Source: CBDCXE01 sp965223725 [NCBI: Nitrospinota bacterium] (lineage in GTDB: Bacteria > Nitrospinota_A > UBA7883). From it: a DNA stretch of 64,000 nucleotides. Of the stretch, positions 8,139 through 18,457 are shown piece after piece. The position numbers and the translations under genes are program-made. The notes under the pieces were generated by a model. The model saw nothing but the letters and a program-made list of their open reading frames with translations, was not told where the DNA came from and did no database searches. Where the stretch lies: NCBI GenBank assembly GCA_965223725.1, contig CBDCXE010000001.1, forward strand, positions 62,001-126,000, in the 5' to 3' direction. Numbering within the stretch: the stretch's first letter is position 1; the number at the start of each line of letters is the position of its first letter.

Positions 8139-9413
8139 CTATAGCCTTATTTCCTCAAGGCCACGCATATATGGCCGTAAGGCTTCCGGTATTTCTATGG
8201 AGCCGTCTTCCCTTTGGTAATTTTCGAATATTGCGACTATTGTTCGACCCACAGCCAACCCGGACCCGTTTATCGTATAGACGAACTCCGGTTTGCTTTT
8301 CTCCTCTTTACGATATCTCAGGTTGAGTCTTCTGGCTTGATAGTCGGTGAACAGCGAACATGATGATATCTCGCGGTATTTGTTCTGGCTGGGCACCCAT
8401 ACTTCCAGATCGTAGGTTTTGGTCGATGAAATACCCAGGTCGCCGGCGCACAGGTTGACGACCCGGTAAGGCAGCCCCAACCTTTGCAAAATCTCTTCGG
8501 CGTTACCGGTCAGTTTTTCCAGCTCGGCTTCTCCCTGGTCGGGGGTTACAATTTTAACCATCTCTACCTTGCTGAACTGGTGCTGGCGGATCAGCCCTGT
8601 TGTATCTTTTCCGTAAGAGCCAGCTTCCGCTCGAAAACATGGTGTATAGGCTGTCAGGAATAATGGCAGCGCAGCAGCGCTTAAAATCTCGCCTGAGTAA
8701 ATGTTTGTCAGGGGCACTTCGGCAGTCGGTATCAGCCAGTAATCGCTGTTTTCAATTTTAAACTGATCCTCCCTGAACTTTGGTAGCTGGCCTGTGCCAA
8801 GCATGGCGTCGCTGTTCACCATAAATGGTGGAGCTATTTCCGTGTAACCATGTTCCGTTGTATGTATATCCAGCATAAAACTGATCAACGCGCGCTCCAT
8901 TTGCGCCGCCGCCCCGCTCAGTATTGAAAACCGGGCTCCCGCGATCTTCGCCGCCCGGGCAAAGTCCATGGTTCCGGAATCAGCGCCAAGTTCGACATGA
9001 GATTTTGGTTTAAATGAAAACTCTGGAACCTCTCCCCATTTTCGAACCTCCACATTGTCCGCTTCTTCGGCGCCATCCGGCACACTGTCGTGGCACAGGT
9101 TAGGGGTCATCAGCAATGTCGTCCGGATATCCGATTCGATATTTTTCAGCCCGGTCTCAAGCTGTTTGGCCTTTTCGCTTAGCTTACGGGTTTGCTCCTG
9201 TATTTCGGCCGTATCTTCACCAGCTTTCTTTCTAGCGCCGATTAGTTTTGTCTTTTCATTACGGTCGCGCTTTAGGCTTTCGGTCTTCTTGATCGACTCT
9301 AGCCTCTGCATGTCCAGCTCCAGAATTTTATCGATCTGGTGTTCTCCCCCACGCCGGGCGAGGTTTTGCCGGACAGACTCCGGGTTCTCCCTGATTAATT
9401 TTATATCCAGCAT
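8139..9413 (-). CDS. serS: Seryl-tRNA synthetase
   Basis: A 424-residue class II aminoacyl-tRNA synthetase that charges tRNA-Ser (and tRNA-Sec where present). The N-terminal 100 residues form the long antiparallel coiled coil that grips the tRNA variable arm. Class II motif 2 is seen as FRAEAGSYGKDTTGLIRQHQ, and motif 3 as GSGLAVGRTIVAIFENYQ near residue 385. Its start is one base from the stop of the TPR lipoprotein, making it the last gene of a gyrA-lipoprotein-serS operon. Normal length for the bacterial type. Confidence 0.98.
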   Translation of the reverse strand: MLDIKLIRENPESVRQNLARRGGEHQIDKILELDMQRLESIKKTESLKRDRNEKTKLIGARKKAGEDTAEIQEQTRKLSEKAKQLETGLKNIESDIRTTLLMTPNLCHDSVPDGAEEADNVEVRKWGEVPEFSFKPKSHVELGADSGTMDFARAAKIAGARFSILSGAAAQMERALISFMLDIHTTEHGYTEIAPPFMVNSDAMLGTGQLPKFREDQFKIENSDYWLIPTAEVPLTNIYSGEILSAAALPLFLTAYTPCFRAEAGSYGKDTTGLIRQHQFSKVEMVKIVTPDQGEAELEKLTGNAEEILQRLGLPYRVVNLCAGDLGISSTKTYDLEVWVPSQNKYREISSCSLFTDYQARRLNLRYRKEEKSKPEFVYTINGSGLAVGRTIVAIFENYQREDGSIEIPEALRPYMRGLEEIRL

Positions 9414-9414
9414 T

Positions 9415-10212
9415 CTATTTTCGTTTTCTCAGTTTTAATCTTCTTTTTATCGAGTCGAGTTTTCTTGTTACCAGCTCTTTGTTCGGATATGTTTTCTTCA
9501 TTTTTGTATATATCTTTTTCGCTTCTTTGAGCTGATCCATTTCATCATAGCAAGCGGCGATGCCTAAAAGGATATCATATTCATATTTATTGCCGGGCGA
9601 GTCTTTAAGCATCTTGTTATATATCTCCATCGCTTCATTAAGCTTTCCTTGAATAAATTTACATGACGCTATCTGATACTGCGCGTCGAGGGCCAGCTCG
9701 CTCTTCGGAAACTCTTCCAGTAATATCTGATATTCGGTAACTGCTTGTTCATAATCACCCTTTCGATAATAGACGGAGCCGATACGCATACGATACTCAT
9801 CGGCGTTGATCAGGTGTGTATGCTCGTTCAGGATTTTCTGGTATTGCAATATGGCAAGGTCGTGCTCACCCAGGGATTGATCATATATCGCGGCAATATG
9901 CTCATGGGCCTCCAGCTTTTTTGTTTCGTCTGGTTCCCGCACGGTTGATTGGATAAAATAATCGAGGGCGACCTTATGATCTTCCAGGTTGTAATAATAA
10001 ATTTCACCTAGCTTGAACAACGCTCGTGAAAAATATTTGGAGTCTGGATATTCCTCAACCAGACGCTCGAGTTTTCCTGCGGCTTTTTCATAGTTATTGA
10101 TGTGCCATTGTAGTTCAGCGGATTCGAAAAGCGCCTTGTCGCCCTCCTGACAACCTGCCCCGATAATAACCGATGCGACGACGGCTGTAATGGCGAGGAA
10201 CCTTGCGCTCAC
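9415..10212 (-). CDS. TPR-repeat lipoprotein (BamD/CpoB-like)
   Basis: A 265-residue protein that begins with a hydrophobic signal sequence ending in VIIGAGC, a plausible lipobox with Cys21 as the lipidated residue (Gly rather than Leu at -3 makes it atypical). The remainder is a run of about six tetratricopeptide repeats from residue 28 to 250, for example [16 protein letters not shown] and [17 protein letters not shown]. Such proteins act as scaffolds in the outer-membrane or periplasmic space; BamD and YbgF/CpoB are the closest models, but 265 residues of pure TPR does not identify either. The GTG start overlaps the gyrA stop (GTGA), so it is coupled to gyrA. Confidence 0.8.
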   Translation of the reverse strand: MSARFLAITAVVASVIIGAGCQEGDKALFESAELQWHINNYEKAAGKLERLVEEYPDSKYFSRALFKLGEIYYYNLEDHKVALDYFIQSTVREPDETKKLEAHEHIAAIYDQSLGEHDLAILQYQKILNEHTHLINADEYRMRIGSVYYRKGDYEQAVTEYQILLEEFPKSELALDAQYQIASCKFIQGKLNEAMEIYNKMLKDSPGNKYEYDILLGIAACYDEMDQLKEAKKIYTKMKKTYPNKELVTRKLDSIKRRLKLRKRK

Positions 10213-12659
10213 TGCTCCTCTTCGTCGCTCTCTTCCAGGCGGCCGACAGAGACAACTTTGTCTCCCTCCCCCAGGTTAATGACGCGCACACCCATGGTGT
10301 TACGCCCAATAGCAGAGACATCGGAAGCGTTGATACGTATTACAACGCCGCTTTCACTGATGATCATCAGCTGCTCCGATTCGCGTATTCGCTTGATGGC
10401 AACGACTCCGCCAGAGTCTTTGTCACATTTAATATCGATCACACCCTTGCCACCGCGGCGATGCAGAGGATATTTATCCAGGGTGGAGCGTTTACCATAT
10501 CCATCCTCTTTGATGGTAAACATGGTATCGCCGTTATCTTCGCCCGCGGTTAGCGCGGACATCCCGATGATAGAATCATCATTGGCCAGCCGGATGGCTC
10601 TGACCCCGCGCGCGGTTCGCCCCATGGCCCTTATATCCTTTTCGTGGAAGCGGGCGGCCATGCCGTGGCGTGTGGCGATAAGGATGTGCTGATCGCCGTC
10701 GGTCACTTTCACGGATACGACACCGTCCCCCTCTTCCAGCGCAGTGGCTATTATCCCACCCGCATGGACCCGGGCAAAGGCGTCCAGCTTGGTTTTCTTG
10801 ATATAACCTTTCCGGGTGGCGATCACAAGATAGCGATCTTCTTCGAACTTGCCCACAGGAAACACAGTGGCCACTTTCTCTTCTGGCTGGAGCTGGACGA
10901 GGTTGACAACAGCCTTGCCCTTGGCCACACGGGAAACTTCTGGTATTTCGTATACTTTTTTCCGGAAGACGCGCCCAGTGTCGGTGAAAAACAGCAGGTT
11001 GGCATGGGTGGACGCAATGAACAGTTTATTTACTACGTCTTCAACTTTCATCTGCATCCCTTTAACGCCCTTACCGCCACGCTTCTGCGCTTTGTACAGG
11101 TTGATCGGGTTGCGCTTGATATAGCCGGACATGGATATTGTGACTACCATATCTTCTTCTGCTATCAGGTCTTCTATATCGACTTCGCTCTCTACAGGGA
11201 TAAGCTGGGTGCGCCGTCCGTCGCTGAATTTCTCCTTAAGCTCGGTCAGCTCTTCTTTGATGATCCTGTATTTTTCTTCTTCATGATCTCGGATATAGAT
11301 CAACTGCTCGATGGTTTTAAGCACCTCTTCGCGTTCATCGATTATCTTCTGCTGTTCCATGGCGGTCAGCCGTTGCAGTCTCAACTCCAGGATCGCCTTG
11401 GCCTGACGTTCTGAAAAATCGAAATTTTTCATAAGTCCGGTCTTGGCGTCTTCCGGGCTGGCGGCGCCTCTGATCAGTTTTATCACTTCGTCGATGCTGT
11501 CCAGCGCCTTGATAAATCCGGCCAGGATATGCTCGCGCTCCTCTGCCTTCGCCAGGTCGAACATGGTGCGGCGGGTTATGATCTCCCGGCGATGCTCGAT
11601 AAAATGGTAAAGCATCTCCTTCAAAGTCAGCTGCTTCGGCCTGCCATCCACCAGCGCAATCATCTGCACCCCGAATGTATCCTGCATCTGCGTATGCTTG
11701 TATAGATGGTTCAGCACCACTTGCGCCACAGCGTCTCTCTTAAGCTCGATCACGACACGGATGCCGTCGCGGTCAGATTCATCCCGAATATCGGCGATAC
11801 CGGTTACCCTTTTATCTTTAGTCAGCTCGGCGATCTTCTCGATCATCCGCGCTTTATTCACCTGATACGGAAGCTCTGTGACGACGATTCGCTCACGATC
11901 GCCCTTCCCTATCGGTTCGACCTCAGTGGCGGCTCTCGTAACCACCTGCCCCCTGCCGGTGGCGTAGGCCGCCCTTATCCCTGCGGAGCCATGTATCTCC
12001 CCCGCGGTGGGGAAATCTGGCCCTTTGACATACTCCATCAGATCAAACACAGAGCAGTCAGGGTTTTCTATCAGATATATGAGCGCTTCGGTGATTTCGC
12101 CAATATTGTGTGGTGGAATATTTGTCGCCATACCGACCGCGATACCACCGGAGCCGTTTACCATCAGGTTCGGGATCTTGGACGGCAGAACGGTCGGCTC
12201 CGTTTCGTTGTCATCATAGTTCGGGATGAAATCAACCGTTTCTTTCTCCAGATCCGCCAACATCTCGGCGCATATTCTGGAGAGGCGCGCCTCTGTATAT
12301 CTCATGGCGGCAGGCGCATCCTCCGTGGAGCCAAAATTACCCTGGCCATCCACCAGCGGGTACCTCAACGAAAAGTCCTGGGCCATCCGAACAAGCGCGT
12401 CGTAGACGGCGGTGTCTCCATGGGGATGGTACTTACCTATGACATCACCGACCGTTCTGGCCGATTTCTTGTATGCTTTATTGTGATGGGCGCCCATGGC
12501 GTTCATTGCGTATAGAATACGTCTGTGAACAGGCTTCAGCCCATCCCGGACATCGGGCAGCGCTCGAGAGACTATGACGCTCATCGAGTATTCCAGGAAA
12601 GACGATTTCATCTCGTCTTCTATAGTGACAGGAACTACATCCAGCAGTGCTTCATTCAT
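10209..12659 (-). CDS. gyrA: DNA gyrase subunit A
   Basis: An 816-residue type IIA topoisomerase A subunit. The breakage-reunion domain has the catalytic tyrosine at residue 121 ([11 protein letters not shown]). The quinolone-pocket residues are Thr83 and Asp87 (numbering happens to equal that of E. coli), i.e. without the common resistance changes. A coiled coil with [11 protein letters not shown] lies near residue 430, and the C-terminal six-bladed wrapping domain carries the GyrA box QKRGGKG near 540. That box marks it as gyrase rather than topoisomerase IV. gyrB is not in the window. It is first in an operon with the TPR lipoprotein and serS, and divergent from parC. Confidence 0.97.
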   Translation of the reverse strand: MNEALLDVVPVTIEDEMKSSFLEYSMSVIVSRALPDVRDGLKPVHRRILYAMNAMGAHHNKAYKKSARTVGDVIGKYHPHGDTAVYDALVRMAQDFSLRYPLVDGQGNFGSTEDAPAAMRYTEARLSRICAEMLADLEKETVDFIPNYDDNETEPTVLPSKIPNLMVNGSGGIAVGMATNIPPHNIGEITEALIYLIENPDCSVFDLMEYVKGPDFPTAGEIHGSAGIRAAYATGRGQVVTRAATEVEPIGKGDRERIVVTELPYQVNKARMIEKIAELTKDKRVTGIADIRDESDRDGIRVVIELKRDAVAQVVLNHLYKHTQMQDTFGVQMIALVDGRPKQLTLKEMLYHFIEHRREIITRRTMFDLAKAEEREHILAGFIKALDSIDEVIKLIRGAASPEDAKTGLMKNFDFSERQAKAILELRLQRLTAMEQQKIIDEREEVLKTIEQLIYIRDHEEEKYRIIKEELTELKEKFSDGRRTQLIPVESEVDIEDLIAEEDMVVTISMSGYIKRNPINLYKAQKRGGKGVKGMQMKVEDVVNKLFIASTHANLLFFTDTGRVFRKKVYEIPEVSRVAKGKAVVNLVQLQPEEKVATVFPVGKFEEDRYLVIATRKGYIKKTKLDAFARVHAGGIIATALEEGDGVVSVKVTDGDQHILIATRHGMAARFHEKDIRAMGRTARGVRAIRLANDDSIIGMSALTAGEDNGDTMFTIKEDGYGKRSTLDKYPLHRRGGKGVIDIKCDKDSGGVVAIKRIRESEQLMIISESGVVIRINASDVSAIGRNTMGVRVINLGEGDKVVSVGRLEESDEEEQ

Positions 12660-12822
12660 TACAACTCTTTGATAAATAAAATGTTTCTATATCATATGTT
12701 CAAGCTTTGTATTGTAACATTTTCCATGATTATTATCAGTTTTTTTTTGCGTTCATCGCTCAAGGTAACTTATTGTATTATTAGGCTTTACACACATCAT
12801 GGCAACATGTTTGAAAAGCTTG

Positions 12823-12851
12823 TTGACTGCTTTTTTCTACTGGGCTATAAA
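12823..12851 (+). promoter_or_regulatory. Sigma-70-type promoter for parC-parE
   Basis: TTGACT (12823-12828), exactly 17 bp of spacer, then TATAAA (12846-12851): a near-consensus housekeeping promoter. It lies about 105 bp before the parC start in the AT-rich 297-bp region divergent from gyrA. Nothing else was recognised in that region beyond an A/T-rich tract. Confidence 0.7.
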
Positions 12852-12956
12852 TAAGCCGATATGTTAAAAGAAATAAACTAATTTCAATATATTACATTCT
12901 AGGTTAAAGTAACACAATTACAGAAAATATCTAAATTTTGCAAACCAGAAAGATCA

Positions 12957-14495
12957 ATGGCAAAACGTGGAAGTAAAGCGCCAAAGGGCGAGGAGCCGAA
13001 GGATATAGCGCTCCGGGAAGAGCTGGAATCACGGTTCCTCTCATATGCTTTATCCACAATCGTATCTCGCGCCCTGCCAGATGTCCGTGACGGCCTCAAG
13101 CCTGTCCACCGGCGGGTGCTCTATTCCATGAACCAGCTAAAACTTTCCAACGAAGGCCGGTTTCGAAAATCGGCGGTGGTGGTGGGCGATGTGATAGGCA
13201 AATATCATCCGCATGGCGATCAGGCGTCATACGAAACCATGGTCCGCCTGGCCCAGGACTTCTCGCTCCGCTATCCGCTGGTGGAGGGGCAAGGCAACTT
13301 CGGTAATATCGACGGTGACCCTGCCGCCGCTATGCGTTATACAGAAGCCAAGTTGAGTGAAATAGCTGGCGAGCTTCTGACCGATCTGAAAAAGGAGACG
13401 GTCGATTTTGTCCCGACCTATGACGACACATCGCTGGAGCCTGCCCTTCTGCCTGCCAGGTTCCCGAACCTGTTGGTGAATGGATCGTCTGGAATTGCAG
13501 TCGGTATAGCCACCAACATTCCGCCTCACAATCTGACCGAAGTAATCGACGCCCTGGTGGCGCTGATCGATAAACCGGACCTGGAACTGAAAGATATACT
13601 CAAATATATAAAAGGCCCCGATTTTCCCACAGGCGGTTATCTGCTGGCTTCCAAAAAAGAGCTTAAGGATGTATATGAGTCTGGCCGTGGTCCTCTGAAA
13701 ATCCGGGGCGACTGGAGCGTCGAAAAACTGAGCCGAGGCAAATGGAACTTGATAATCAGCGCGATCCCCTACTCTGTGAATAAAACCAGCCTGATCGAAA
13801 AAATCGCAGACTTGATCATTACCAAAAAATTGCCGGCGCTGGTCGATGTGCGGGACGAATCGACAGAAGATATCCGGATCGTGTTGGAGCCGAAATCGCA
13901 GACTGTCGATCCAGCGAAGGTGATGATATTTCTGTTTAAGCATACCGACCTGCAGACCAACTTCGCAGTCAACCTGACCGCCCTGACACCAAGCTCCAAA
14001 CCGCTACGGCACTCCCTGCTGCAGATGTTAAAGTCGTTTCTGGGGTTTCGCTATCATACTATTGAAAAAAAGCTTGTTTATGAGCTTGGAGTTATTGAAG
14101 AGAGGCTCCACATTCTGGTTGCGTTGGCAAAGGTATATTCGAAACTGGATGAGGCTATTAAAATCATCAGAAGCTCGAAAACAAGGGACGAAGCGCGCAC
14201 TGGATTAATGAATCGGTTCAAGCTGGATGAGGTTCAGGCAAACGCAATTCTTGACCTTCGGCTCTCCGCCCTGGTCGGGCTGGAGATCAGCAAGATACGG
14301 AAAGAGAAAGCGGAAAAGGAAGCCGAGAGAGAGCTTATTAAATCGATATTGAGCAGCGAGAAAAAGCTGTGGAAACTAACCCGTAAAGAGCTGATCGAGA
14401 TACGTGACAAATATGGTGACAAACGATTGACCAAGGTCTCCTCATCGGCTAAGGACGAGCTGGAATATACGGCGGGAAGATTTTATCGAGCATGA
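12957..14495 (+). CDS. parC: DNA topoisomerase IV subunit A, N-terminal portion (reading frame broken by +1 insertion)
   Basis: The 512-residue frame contains the complete breakage-reunion domain with catalytic Tyr128 ([11 protein letters not shown]) and the coiled-coil gate up to about residue 505. It then runs into an out-of-frame tail (AGRFYRA) and a stop. The downstream frame, read from GAA 14476, continues naturally as [20 protein letters not shown], the expected start of the ParC C-terminal domain. One G too many in GGG (14474-14476) explains the break. At the position equivalent to E. coli ParC Ser80 there is Gln89 ([10 protein letters not shown]), while the Glu84 equivalent is kept. 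It lies upstream of parE, 1 bp beyond the C-terminal part, as in a parC-parE operon. Confidence 0.92.
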   Translation: MAKRGSKAPKGEEPKDIALREELESRFLSYALSTIVSRALPDVRDGLKPVHRRVLYSMNQLKLSNEGRFRKSAVVVGDVIGKYHPHGDQASYETMVRLAQDFSLRYPLVEGQGNFGNIDGDPAAAMRYTEAKLSEIAGELLTDLKKETVDFVPTYDDTSLEPALLPARFPNLLVNGSSGIAVGIATNIPPHNLTEVIDALVALIDKPDLELKDILKYIKGPDFPTGGYLLASKKELKDVYESGRGPLKIRGDWSVEKLSRGKWNLIISAIPYSVNKTSLIEKIADLIITKKLPALVDVRDESTEDIRIVLEPKSQTVDPAKVMIFLFKHTDLQTNFAVNLTALTPSSKPLRHSLLQMLKSFLGFRYHTIEKKLVYELGVIEERLHILVALAKVYSKLDEAIKIIRSSKTRDEARTGLMNRFKLDEVQANAILDLRLSALVGLEISKIRKEKAEKEAERELIKSILSSEKKLWKLTRKELIEIRDKYGDKRLTKVSSSAKDELEYTAGRFYRA

Positions 14496-14538
14496 GTCAA
14501 CCCATCTCGTAGTCTCCCGGGACGGCTGGATCAGGCGC

Positions 14539-15333
14539 ATGAAAACCGTCACCAGCCCGGAGGCGCTCCGGTTCAAGCAGGGCGATAGTCTGCTCTCCTG
14601 GATACCTATGAACACCAGGGATCTGGTCTGCATTTTTACATCGGCAGGCAAAGTCTATTGCACGCGCGCGTTTGATATTACCCAGACCACGGGATTCGGC
14701 GACCCGATCCAGTCGCTATTCAAGTTCGCGGACAAGGAGCGGGTGGTCGCTGTTATGGGAGTTATTCAGCCAGACGAGAGCGCCAGACAGCCCGCCAACG
14801 ACACCAACCGCGCCAGGAAAGGCATGCAAGCAGGCTTGTTCGGCGCTATTGAAGAGAATGATTTCCGAAGCTCTTATGGCGAGACAATAAAACAAGGTGG
14901 CGGAGCCGAGCTGTTTGTCGCCACAGAATCTGGCATGGGTTTTCGGTTCTCCGGCGATACTTTGGTGGAGACGAACCGCAACGGCCGGAAGATCGCCAAC
15001 CTGCGTGGTGATGACGCAATTCTGAATGTAATTGTGGCTCGCCAACCGCTTCTGTTTACCCTCGCCAGCGACGGACGGGGCCTGCTGTGTGATATGGAGG
15101 AAGTGCCGCTGTTGGGCGGCCCCGGCGCAGGTGTCCGCTTGATCAAGCTGAAGCCGGGCGCGCGGCTGATGGCCTTCAGGAACGTTGATGCCAAGGATAA
15201 ACTGACGCTCACATATCTGTCGGGTAAAGATGATTCGTTCAAGGTCTCTGGTCTGGAAAAAGGCGCGCGCGGAACCGTGGGCCGGGTGCTGGGCGCCAAA
15301 CGCAAAAAGCTGGCCGGGTTGCTGAAGGGGTAA
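14539..15333 (+). CDS. parC: DNA topoisomerase IV subunit A, C-terminal domain (separated by frameshift)
   Basis: The first Met in this frame is at 14539, but the homologous reading begins at 14476. The roughly 280 residues form the degenerate beta-propeller of ParC: DGWIRRMK, AGKVYCTRAFDI, and GFRFSGDTLVE correspond to successive blades, and no GyrA box is present, as expected for topoisomerase IV. Together with 12957-14475 it would give a ParC of about 790 residues, the normal size. As drawn it has no ribosome-binding site of its own, so it is best treated as the continuation of parC: either an assembly/sequencing error or a real mutation. Confidence 0.85.
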   Translation: MKTVTSPEALRFKQGDSLLSWIPMNTRDLVCIFTSAGKVYCTRAFDITQTTGFGDPIQSLFKFADKERVVAVMGVIQPDESARQPANDTNRARKGMQAGLFGAIEENDFRSSYGETIKQGGGAELFVATESGMGFRFSGDTLVETNRNGRKIANLRGDDAILNVIVARQPLLFTLASDGRGLLCDMEEVPLLGGPGAGVRLIKLKPGARLMAFRNVDAKDKLTLTYLSGKDDSFKVSGLEKGARGTVGRVLGAKRKKLAGLLKG

Positions 15334-15334
15334 A

Positions 15335-17242
15335 ATGGCCAAGGATTATTCCGCCAAGGATATAGACGTACTGGAGGGGCTGGAGCCGGTGCGCAAGCGG
15401 CCCGGGATGTATATCGGCGGCACAGACCTGACAGGACTGCACCATCTGGTGTGGGAAGCGCTCGATAACAGCGTGGATGAAGCGATCAACGGCCATTGCA
15501 ACGCTATCACGGTCCGGCTCTGCGCCGATGGCTCGGTCTCGGTGGAGGATAACGGCCGGGGTATACCGGTGGACAAACACCCGAAACATAAAAAACCAGC
15601 GTTGGAAATCATTATGACCACGCTCCATTCCGGCGCCAAGTTCTCGAATAAAAGCTACTCATCATCCGGCGGCCTGCACGGGGTGGGCATCTCTGTGGTG
15701 AATGCGCTATCGGAGCAGCTGGAAGTGGCGGTGAAGCGTGAGGGGCATATATGGCGCCAAGAGTTCTCCCGCGGCAAACCTGTCTCAAAGCTGGTCAAAG
15801 GGAAAGCTGTGCGCGGCTCCGGCACGTTCATACAGTTTTATCCGGACAAGCAGATATTCAAAAAAATCAGATTCAACAAAAGCCAGATCCTTGAACGGGC
15901 GGAAACCAAGGCGTTCCTCAATTCCGGGTTGACCATAGAAGTGATCGATGAGGCGGAGAAAAGCTCGCAGAAATTTCATTACGAAAACGGTATCCGCGAT
16001 TATCTGGGTAAGCTGTTGGCGGAGAAAACAAGAATAGGTGAAGAAGCTTTCTATCATCACGATGCAAACGGACTGCAGGTGGAATGCGCGTTGCAATGGA
16101 CGGAACAGACCCAGTCGCAGATTTATTCGTTCGCCAACTCCGTCTATACATCCGACGGAGGCGCCCATGAGGCGGGACTTCGCAACGCGTTGACAAAAAC
16201 GATCCGCCAGCATATGGAACGGAAAAACGGCAAGGGCAAACCACCTGCCATCACCACCGACGATGTGAAGGAAGGGTTGACCGCGGTGTTGTCCGTGTTC
16301 CTGTCAAACCCCCAGTTCCAGGGCCAGACCAAGGAGAAGCTGAACAATCCGGAGGCTTCCGGCGCCGTGGAGTCCGCGGTGAAGCCTGCCTTTGAGCGGT
16401 TCCTGCTGGAGCACCCATCCCACGCTGACGCGATAATCAGCCGTGTATCCCTGGCGGCCCAGGCGCGGCTCGCCTCCCGGTCGGCCAAGGATGCGGTGAT
16501 GCGCAAAACGGCGATCAGCCATCGCCTTACCCTGCCGGGCAAGCTGGCTGATTGCGCCTCCACCAGCCCGGACGATAGCGAGCTTTTTATCGTGGAAGGC
16601 GATTCCGCCGGTGGATCGTCCAAGCAGGCGCGCGACAGAAAAACCCAGGCGGTGCTTCCATTGCGCGGCAAGATATTGAACGTGGAAAACGCCACGGCGG
16701 AACGGTTGGCAAACAATAATGAGCTAAAAGCGCTGGTCACATCCATCGGCGCCAGCATGGGCGAGACATTCGATTATTCAAAACTGCGCTATGGCAAAAT
16801 TATTATCATGACCGATGCCGATGTGGACGGCGCCCATATCAGCGCCCTGCTGCTTACCTTTTTCTACCGCTATATGCCGCAGCTAATCGAGAGGGGGCAT
16901 GTATACCTGGCCCAGCCACCGCTCTATAAAATCAGTTTCGGGCGCGATGAATTCTATGCCGTGGATGACGGGGAAAAGGATAGAATTCTGACCGGGACGA
17001 AAAGTAAATCGAAGCCGGAGATACAGCGCTATAAAGGATTGGGCGAGATGCCAGCGTCTGTATTGAAAGAGACAACCATGAACCCGGCCCGCCGCGCCCT
17101 GCTCCGGGTCACCATCACCGACGCCGAAGCGACCGACAACACGTTCACTCGGCTGATGGGCAAGGACGCCTCCGCCCGCTACGATTTTATCAAGGAAAAC
17201 TCGGAAACTTTCGTGAACAAAGGCGGCGCCCTGGACGTTTGA
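15335..17242 (+). CDS. parE: DNA topoisomerase IV subunit B
   Basis: A 635-residue GHKL ATPase plus TOPRIM subunit that partners ParC in decatenating daughter chromosomes. Visible motifs: EALDNSVDEA (catalytic Glu and Mg-Asn) near residue 42, DNGRGIPVD near 70, GGLHGVGISVVNAL near 110, the TOPRIM Glu in VEGDSAGGSSKQARDRK near 415, and DADVDGAHI near 495. The C-terminal end has the usual QRYKGLGEMP. The length is that of ParE, without the long insert of proteobacterial GyrB. The ATG is one base beyond the parC stop. Confidence 0.95.
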   Translation: MAKDYSAKDIDVLEGLEPVRKRPGMYIGGTDLTGLHHLVWEALDNSVDEAINGHCNAITVRLCADGSVSVEDNGRGIPVDKHPKHKKPALEIIMTTLHSGAKFSNKSYSSSGGLHGVGISVVNALSEQLEVAVKREGHIWRQEFSRGKPVSKLVKGKAVRGSGTFIQFYPDKQIFKKIRFNKSQILERAETKAFLNSGLTIEVIDEAEKSSQKFHYENGIRDYLGKLLAEKTRIGEEAFYHHDANGLQVECALQWTEQTQSQIYSFANSVYTSDGGAHEAGLRNALTKTIRQHMERKNGKGKPPAITTDDVKEGLTAVLSVFLSNPQFQGQTKEKLNNPEASGAVESAVKPAFERFLLEHPSHADAIISRVSLAAQARLASRSAKDAVMRKTAISHRLTLPGKLADCASTSPDDSELFIVEGDSAGGSSKQARDRKTQAVLPLRGKILNVENATAERLANNNELKALVTSIGASMGETFDYSKLRYGKIIIMTDADVDGAHISALLLTFFYRYMPQLIERGHVYLAQPPLYKISFGRDEFYAVDDGEKDRILTGTKSKSKPEIQRYKGLGEMPASVLKETTMNPARRALLRVTITDAEATDNTFTRLMGKDASARYDFIKENSETFVNKGGALDV

Positions 17243-17246
17243 GCTA

Positions 17247-17756
17247 TTAATTCGCAACCTTTGCTTTTGACTGAGCCTCGATGCCCAGCTTGTTCAGCTC
17301 TTGGATTGTCAGATCGATCATCTGATCCAACGCCGAACGGACAGTCTCTGTAAGCTCCATACCCCAGGTCTGATAATCCTCCGGTATCACGCCGATGACA
17401 GTGACGCTATCGGGTGTATACCCGTTAACCTCGGCGATGGTGACACACTCCACAAATCCGACGTCATGGGAGGAAAGCTTTTTCGGCACTGTCAGTTTAA
17501 AATCCTCAAGTGTATAGCGAGCCACGGACCCCGGCTCCCCCTTTCCCAGCACAGCGTCGAGGACAATCAGATGGTCACAATCCTCGATGATCGGCATCAG
17601 CCCCACCAGACCGGTCACCCCGCCGTCAAACAACTCCACATTCGCTGGAAATGACCACTCCTCCTTGAGACGCTCCACAGCGGCGACGCCCACGCCTTCA
17701 TCGGTCAACAGAACGTTGCCAATGCCCAACACCACAACCGAACCGGAGCGACTCAT
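17247..17756 (-). CDS. hyaD: [NiFe] hydrogenase maturation endopeptidase (HyaD/HybD family)
   Basis: A 169-residue protease that removes the C-terminal peptide of the large subunit after nickel insertion. The opening VVLGIGNVLLTDEGVGV is the family signature with the nickel-sensing Glu. The Asp of VLDAV near residue 63 and the His of SSHDVG near 95 complete the usual metal-binding triad. It is last in the hydrogenase operon and overlaps the preceding cytochrome b gene by 4 bp. Its expected substrate is the 15-residue tail of the large subunit encoded at 18458-20182. Confidence 0.94.
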   Translation of the reverse strand: MSRSGSVVVLGIGNVLLTDEGVGVAAVERLKEEWSFPANVELFDGGVTGLVGLMPIIEDCDHLIVLDAVLGKGEPGSVARYTLEDFKLTVPKKLSSHDVGFVECVTIAEVNGYTPDSVTVIGVIPEDYQTWGMELTETVRSALDQMIDLTIQELNKLGIEAQSKAKVAN

Positions 17757-18445
17757 TCGACATCCCGATATTTGTATCCGCCCACAATTGATGTGATATG
17801 CCCATCACGCCACACTATGGTCTTCGTGATCTGGATGTAAATATGAATCATGATGCCAACGATCATAATCCACAACATCGAGTGGTGAACCAGCCGCACC
17901 GCCTGATCGCTGCCGAACAGCCAGACGACCCAATCCGTCCCCAGATGAATCAGCTTCGACCACCAGTATTCCCGGGGCAACCCCTGGACAAACAGCTGGA
18001 ACCCGGTCAATAACTGCAACACCATAAACAGGTGCAACGCCAGAAATAGAAGCCCGTCGAACGGATCCACATGGCGATAAAACGGAGGTTTCGAAAAAGT
18101 GATATAACTTTTCATCACCCGAAAAGCGCCCATGATATTCGACGGCGTCGGCAGGATCTCGTACCAGTCGCGGTGATACAGGCTGAAAAACGCCAGATAA
18201 AACCTGATCATGATCGAAATGTCGAGCATCATGGCGGCATAGAAATGATACAGCCGGATGTTGCCCATTGTATAAGCTTGCCAAGGCTCGCCCTGGCCAT
18301 ATAGCGCCGTCGGGTTGCCGATATAATACCCGGTCGCCAGCAGCACAATCACAGAGAAAAACATTATCCAGTGCAACAGCCGGTTGGTGAAGTTACGGAC
18401 ATATACCAGCTCTTTCTTCTGCTCCGATATTACGCGTGTGGCCAT
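17753..18445 (-). CDS. hyaC: Hydrogenase b-type cytochrome subunit (downstream copy)
   Basis: A 230-residue integral membrane protein of the HyaC/HupC family with four main hydrophobic segments. It carries conserved histidines suited to two b haems: RLLHWIMFF near residue 24, LYHFYAAMM near 66, and VRLVHHSMLW plus MIHIYIQI toward the end. It would accept electrons from the distal Fe-S cluster of the small subunit and reduce quinone. The stop overlaps the protease start. A paralogue lies at the other end of the operon (21399-22160); this one has a long PTPSN loop and short termini. Confidence 0.92.
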   Translation of the reverse strand: MATRVISEQKKELVYVRNFTNRLLHWIMFFSVIVLLATGYYIGNPTALYGQGEPWQAYTMGNIRLYHFYAAMMLDISIMIRFYLAFFSLYHRDWYEILPTPSNIMGAFRVMKSYITFSKPPFYRHVDPFDGLLFLALHLFMVLQLLTGFQLFVQGLPREYWWSKLIHLGTDWVVWLFGSDQAVRLVHHSMLWIMIVGIMIHIYIQITKTIVWRDGHITSIVGGYKYRDVE

Positions 18446-18457
18446 GGCGCTCTCCTG

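Noticed and set aside
14492-14540. Programmed +1 frameshift in parC
   Set aside because: No slippery codon with a rare-codon or stop context as in known +1 sites (for example prfB), and no internal Shine-Dalgarno; an extra base is simpler.
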